This document shows positions 59,195 through 64,000 of a stretch of DNA of 64,000 nucleotides, piece after piece. Source of the stretch: Hevea brasiliensis (Eukaryota > Streptophyta > Magnoliopsida > Malpighiales > Euphorbiaceae). The stretch lies in NCBI RefSeq assembly GCF_030052815.1, contig NC_079495.1, positions 114,783,795 to 114,847,794 of the forward strand, in the 5' to 3' direction. The first letter of the stretch is position 1, and each line of letters starts with the position of its first letter. The position numbers and the translations under genes are program-made. Under the pieces are notes generated by a model. That model was not told where the DNA came from. It worked only from the letters and a program-made list of their open reading frames with translations, and did no database searches.

Positions 59195-59992
59195 ACAACA
59201 ATAACAATAATAATACTAATATGAGAGAGAAAAAATAAGAGATGCAAGTGATTAGATAAATATAATAAAATAACAAATTTTAATTTAATGGTACAAAATT
59301 AATTATTTAAAAAAATAAAAATGTTGTTTACATCAAAATAATTATTTTATTTATTAATTATTTTTAGATCTAAGAAATTAATTAAATTAATTTTTTATGA
59401 AATTAATTTTATTTAATTAATTTAATTATTTTGTGGCCTGGAATAATTAATAATTGAATTAATAGTAGTTACTGAATAATTATATGAGATAAGAAAGTTT
59501 ATAGCAGTTTGTAGTAGTTCCAAGCAGTTCTAAGAACTAGACAAATAACTGCAAGTAAACGCAGAACGTTGCAGAGTATGTCCCAGAGTCTTCCAAATAC
59601 ATGCAGGTAGAACTATAAAAGTCAGATATACTACAACGTGAAAACTCCACTCGATCAATTAATCAACAACAACAAACTATAATAGTCTATTTATCTTTAA
59701 TTTTATATTTTTTTTATTTTCTCAACCTTACAATTATTTTCTAAACCTTTTACTTAAATTTTCAATAATCAATATAATTTTCAGTTACTTTAATTGTTCA
59801 GATTAGAATGAGATTTTGACAAAACTGTGTTCAGTCTAGTCAGGTTCCAGCAACCATTAGAGGGAAGTCAGAATAGCACACAACTAATATACTCAGTATC
59901 TGGCACGCCCGCAATTTCTAAACTATTAGCAAGCTAAATTATTTTCTAACAAAATAAATACACCAAATACTCCAATGTTGAAAAATGATACA

Positions 59993-59994
<2 letters not shown>
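59195..59994. other. Spacer with LTR- or promoter-like patch
   Basis: No gene is seen. 59460-59680 is less AT-rich and has a TATA-like CTATAAAAG at 59613, followed by 'caacaacaacaaac' near 59665. 'tatctggcacgcccgc' lies near 59898. It may be a solo LTR or relic of an unrecognised retroelement, but no ends or duplications could be fixed. Confidence 0.3.

Positions 59995-60036
<42 letters not shown>
59995..60036. repeat. (AT)n microsatellite
   Basis: About 21 uninterrupted AT units. Confidence 0.97.
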
Positions 60037-60040
<4 letters not shown>

Positions 60041-60280
60041 ATTGCTTATTGTTTTAAAAATAATATCCTAGTTAAGTTTATCCAGTGATTAAAAGCATAT
60101 CATTCCCCGTAATAATTCAAGTTTAAATTTACACTTTTTCAATTCCCTATTAAAAAAACATTATATAAAAATTTAATAAGTTACTATTGGACATGTGGCT
60201 AAGTGTTGAACTTATGCCTAGTCTGATTTAATTCAATAGCTAAATAAATATCACTCATCTAACAGATGTCATATTCAAAT

Positions 60281-62080
60281 TGTCACGACCCGAACCCATA
60301 GGTCAGATCGACACTAGGATCTGGACAGGCATAAAGGCCCCGAGGCCGGTAATAAGTCTTACTAATCCCACATCCATAATCAGGGCCCAAAATTGAGGCC
60401 CATCATTCAAATAAAATAAGATAAAATATTATATTATAATTTTATTCATGTCAACCCAACCCGATAACTATTAAAATCTAAAGCTAGGAGAGCCCAACTC
60501 AACCATGAATCAATCAATTATAAACTATATAAATATCATAAAAATTTTATTTATTAATATCAAAAACTTAAATTAATATAGTCTCCAACAAGGCTCATGC
60601 TACTACTAACACATGCGAAATTTTAGATTTCAAATTTTAAAAATAATAAAAAAAAATAAATAACTGATGTTAAACCTGCAAGGAAGAAAGCAGGTTGCTT
60701 TGAAAAAGAACTACTCCTGTAGCCTGAAAAAATGGTGAACAGAAGTGAGTGTTCGACTCAGATAGTAAATATTTGTTTTACATAAAATTTCTATAACTAT
60801 CTAATTCTAATGCATCCTTAGAAATAAAATGCATCATTTTCATATAAGTTAAACAAATTATATTAAGTCAAATCAAAGATAATCTGGAGTACTCACGCAC
60901 CCGTGTCAAATCCATACTCACACATACATATATGGGGAGCTAATTCCCCTACCCAGCTCTCTTAATCGTAGGCCTGCCAACGAGATCAACTCGAGTCAGA
61001 CTTTTGCTTAATAATCCATATGCGAAGGCCAGCGAGATCAACTCAAAACTGTACCTACCCTGACTTATCCATAATAAGGATCGGGTCCCAGGGAGTTAAG
61101 CTCCAGTCACGTCTATCCATCCTACCCGTATCCATATACTCCACATACACACCAACTCACACACACAGCTCCAGATTATTATAACACAGCAATCAAAGTA
61201 ATATCATCAAGTATAAATACAAAATAGGGTATGCCTAATATTTAACTACATAAATATAAGTATAAGTGATGTATGAGCATGCCAGAAATATAATAATATT
61301 GAAATTATAAATAAAATATATATCTACTCACAACACTTTTACAAGCTACTGCGGTGACTGGGTAGAGGAAGAAGACTGTCCCAGCTCACTTAAACAATAT
61401 ATCAAAATTTATTAATAAACAACTTGAAACAAAGCTATAGAGAATCAAAAGACAGCCTTAAGGTTTTGCCGAAAATCTGGCAAAGTTTCTTCTATACTTA
61501 AGACCTACCCCTCCTACAAAATATTCAAATAACACTTCTAATTTCTAAATTTCCCGCAATCACAACTCATCAATAACATATGGCCCCTCCTGGGCCCTCC
61601 AACTCAGGCAAATCTCACATAATCTAACAATTTAATTATAAGGCTTAAAACAGATATTTTGCAAAAGTCATTCTAGCTAGCTCTAAAAATTCTAAAATTT
61701 TGTTTCGCAGTCCTTAGCAATATTATAGAGCTAATGCAAAAAGAATTATAATTTTTTAGCTACCCTTGAATATTTTATGAAATTTTATTCTAAACTCAGG
61801 ACTATAAAATTAAAGAAACTTGGAGTTCGGGTTTACCTATGCCAATTCTGACACTTGGAATGCGTCCTGGGCATCTGAAAATAATAGGGTAGCCTATAAT
61901 TTGGACCCAGTTCCGAAGTAATTTTGGTAGCTTATCTGCTCGGCTCAAAATTACAGATCTGGGCGATAGTCAAATTGTCATGAAATAAAAGTGCCTACGC
62001 AAAGCCCACATTGCTAGGGGTTAGACTAAAATATTTATATTTATATATAAAATAATTATTTAAAAATTCGGAGTGTTACA
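60281..62080 (-). mobile_element. Solo LTR of family 1 (same family as element A)
   Basis: This is exactly 1800 bp from TGTCACGACCCG to GGAGTGTTACA, the reverse complement of A-type LTRs. For example its right end carries 'gtctaacccc' and 'aaataattatt' in inverted order. Flanks are CAAAT (60276-60280) and CAAGT (62081-62085), a TSD with one change. No primer site or polypurine tract adjoins. It lacks the 150-bp insertion of A's 5' LTR. Confidence 0.9.
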
Positions 62081-62335
62081 CAAGTCACCCACTATTAAAA
62101 AAAAATGTTAAACCTATCACGTTTTTCCCCTTTTCTTTAAATGAATTGTTCTTTTTTGAATTCAATTTATGGTGAATCAACATATAAGAAACTTATAATA
62201 TTGTAGCTGCACATAGTTATTTTGGCCGATTGATCTTCTAATATGCTAGTTTCAACAACTCTCATTCTTTATATTTCTTCTTAGCTGCTTGGCATATAGT
62301 GGGTATTTATTTCACTGCTTTAGTTATTAGCACCA

Positions 62336-62556
62336 TGGCTTGGTTTGAAATGACGATAAGCCACAGTGGGACTGAGACATGGCTAGTCTCCTACGGAAGA
62401 TAGCAGTGGGAAATTTTTCACAATTGGTGAAAGCCTGTCAAAGCAATGCCATGTGGAGGTAGAAGGCCTGTGGGTCGTGAACTTCTTTTCCCAAAGCAGA
62501 AGCAATGACGATATCTGGAGAATAAGCATCAGTTAACTATGTGCCAACGGCCAAAA
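62336..62556 (+). pseudogene. rrn16: Plastid 16S rRNA fragment in nuclear DNA (NUPT)
   Basis: About 220 bp read as a decayed piece of the chloroplast small-subunit rRNA gene. 'gggactgagaca', 'ctcctacgg', 'gcagtggg', 'gaaagcctg', 'agcaatgcc', 'gtggaggtagaaggcc', 'gggtcgtgaacttctttt', 'gcaatgacg' and 'aataagcatc' follow in the order and spacing of the 16S 5' domain. By eye about four in five bases match what I recall of the plastid gene, and most changes are C-to-T or G-to-A. 'gtggaggtagaaggcc' favours plastid over other bacterial-type 16S. It ends near the 'gtgcca' of the 530-loop region. It is too short and too changed to be a working rRNA. Confidence 0.9.
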
Positions 62557-63000
62557 TTTTTATGTTCATTAATTAAGTTAATATATAAGATACGTAACTT
62601 ATCTGATCATGTTTGTGAAAATGTAAAAAAATGAAAGTATCTTAGTCTTTTCTCATGAGTCGATCCAGAATTGAATAGAAATTTAATTTCATATGCAAAA
62701 TTGATTAAATCCTTATAAAATACCCCCTTTCACACCCCTTTTATTCTATGAAGATCACTCTAGACAATTATTTCTTCAAATCACTTACTACTATTATTAG
62801 GGAAATTCTTACTGAAACTCGGTCGATTATTTATTCAAGATATAATTATGTGAGATCTATATATTTAATAGGTAGATCCTATCATACATTTTGTGTTTTA
62901 AATTCACGGTGAACTAGATCTAGGCAAAAAAAAAATCCCTATTAATGGATGTTGCTTGTGTAACAAACGCAATAAATCAATTATTTACATTTTATATGAA

Positions 63001-63059
<59 letters not shown>

Positions 63060-64000
63060 GAAAATATATAGTTTAAGTTATTGACAAAAATTAAAAAAGA
63101 GGATAAAAAAATTAAAAAAAGTGAAATCTATTTGCATGTTTTTTCAAGTATATTCAAAATTTAATTTTCTCTAATTTCAAAACTTAATTCCAATATTATT
63201 CTACTCATTAGAATAATAAATAATTTTTTATTTCAATTTTATTTTTTTAATTATAAACATGAAAATAACAAATAAATGATAATTTTTAAAATTAAAATAA
63301 AAAATAACATTATATTTTTTTGTTTCAATAAATAATAAAATTTTTTTAGTTAACAAAAGGCAAAGGAAAATAAATAATTATTATTTTATTTGAATTAGTA
63401 ATAAAATGTTATTTTTAATTACAAATTTGATAAAATTTGAGTGAGAGACTGGTAGGGTAGAGCAGAAAATTATTTCGGCCAAAGAAGTGAAAGATTATAT
63501 CATTATTGGGAATGGCGCAATTACAATAGCGAGGTTTCAAGTTGTTTTCAACTACAAAGATATGTATTTTCGCTCAACTCCGATTTGTTAAAATAATCCC
63601 TCAACTTATAGTTTTGTTTTAAAAAAGTCCTTCTAATTTACAATAACAAATTTTCAAGATAAAAAAAAATTAAAATCACCTTTTTATCATCTTTTCTTTA
63701 TTTTTCTCTTTCTTATCTATATAATTAAATTAATTAATAATTATTCAAAGTAAAATTATTTTATTTTAATTAAATTTATTGATAAATTTATTGATTATAT
63801 ATATTATTTATTATTAATTAAAATTTAATTTATAACAATTTAGAAAAATAAAAATATAGTAATGATATATTTTAAATTTTAAAATAATATTTTATTAATA
63901 TTTTAGTGTTTATATAAAAATAATAAATAATAATTTATAAATTTATTTTGATTATGTATTAATTTAATGTTAATTAATAAAAGAAAATAACCAGTGAAAA
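62557..64000. other. AT-rich spacer, no gene seen
   Basis: No open frame, RNA or mobile element could be recognised. Apart from the (ATT)n array the DNA is low-complexity A/T runs up to the window end. Confidence 0.65.
63001..63058. repeat. (ATT)n microsatellite
   Basis: About 19 uninterrupted ATT units. Confidence 0.97.

Noticed and set aside
62336..62556. A functional 16S rRNA gene or bacterial contamination
   Set aside because: Only about 220 bp remain, conserved positions are changed, and the flanks are plant spacer; a transferred plastid fragment fits better.

Overview
This is a piece of a plant nuclear genome built almost entirely of LTR retrotransposons stacked inside one another. 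I see no intact host protein gene. The evidence for a plant is the plant-type Ty3/gypsy chromovirus and Ty1/copia Sirevirus proteins, primer-binding sites for initiator tRNA-Met, 5-bp target duplications, very AT-rich spacer, and a decayed plastid 16S rRNA fragment. The style suggests a eudicot, perhaps a woody Euphorbiaceae such as rubber tree, but the sequence does not prove that.

The layout was worked out from LTR ends (TG...CA) and matching 5-bp target-site duplications (TSDs). Outermost is an old gag fragment, element I (minus strand, about 54132-56150). Next to and probably inside it lies LTR F (plus strand), whose left end is outside the window; its pieces are 1-2268, 40980-41914 and 53949-54131. 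F was hit twice: by Ty3/gypsy element A (2269-40974, TSD AATGA) and by copia element G (41915-53943, TSD AACAG). A was then invaded by solo LTR D (6594-14532, TSD AAAAG), which holds solo LTR E (7416-11473, TSD TTTAT). A was also invaded by gypsy element B (16657-38889, TSD CAATA), which holds gypsy element C (22881-33847, TSD GAGAT). G holds solo LTR H (47058-50198, TSD TAGAC). The longest chain, I > F > A > B > C, is five levels deep.

The gypsy elements fall into three LTR families, all with Tekay/Del-like long LTRs: family 1 (A and the solo LTR at 60281-62080), family 2 (B and E) and family 3 (C, D and F). B keeps one uninterrupted gag-pol reading frame across the C insertion, spoiled only by nine stop codons. 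C has very similar LTRs, so it is young, yet its middle is full of frameshifts at CAG/CTG-like triplets, which looks more like sequence error than decay. G is a Sirevirus-like copia element with two gag zinc knuckles and a cluster of 13-bp palindromes in each LTR.

From 56150 to 64000 the DNA is AT-rich spacer with microsatellites, a 124-bp tandem duplication, a solo LTR and, at 62336-62556, a diverged piece of plastid 16S rRNA gene (a NUPT). The coding remnants work together only as retrotransposon machinery: capsid, protease, reverse transcriptase, RNase H and integrase. None appears able to make a complete protein as it stands.
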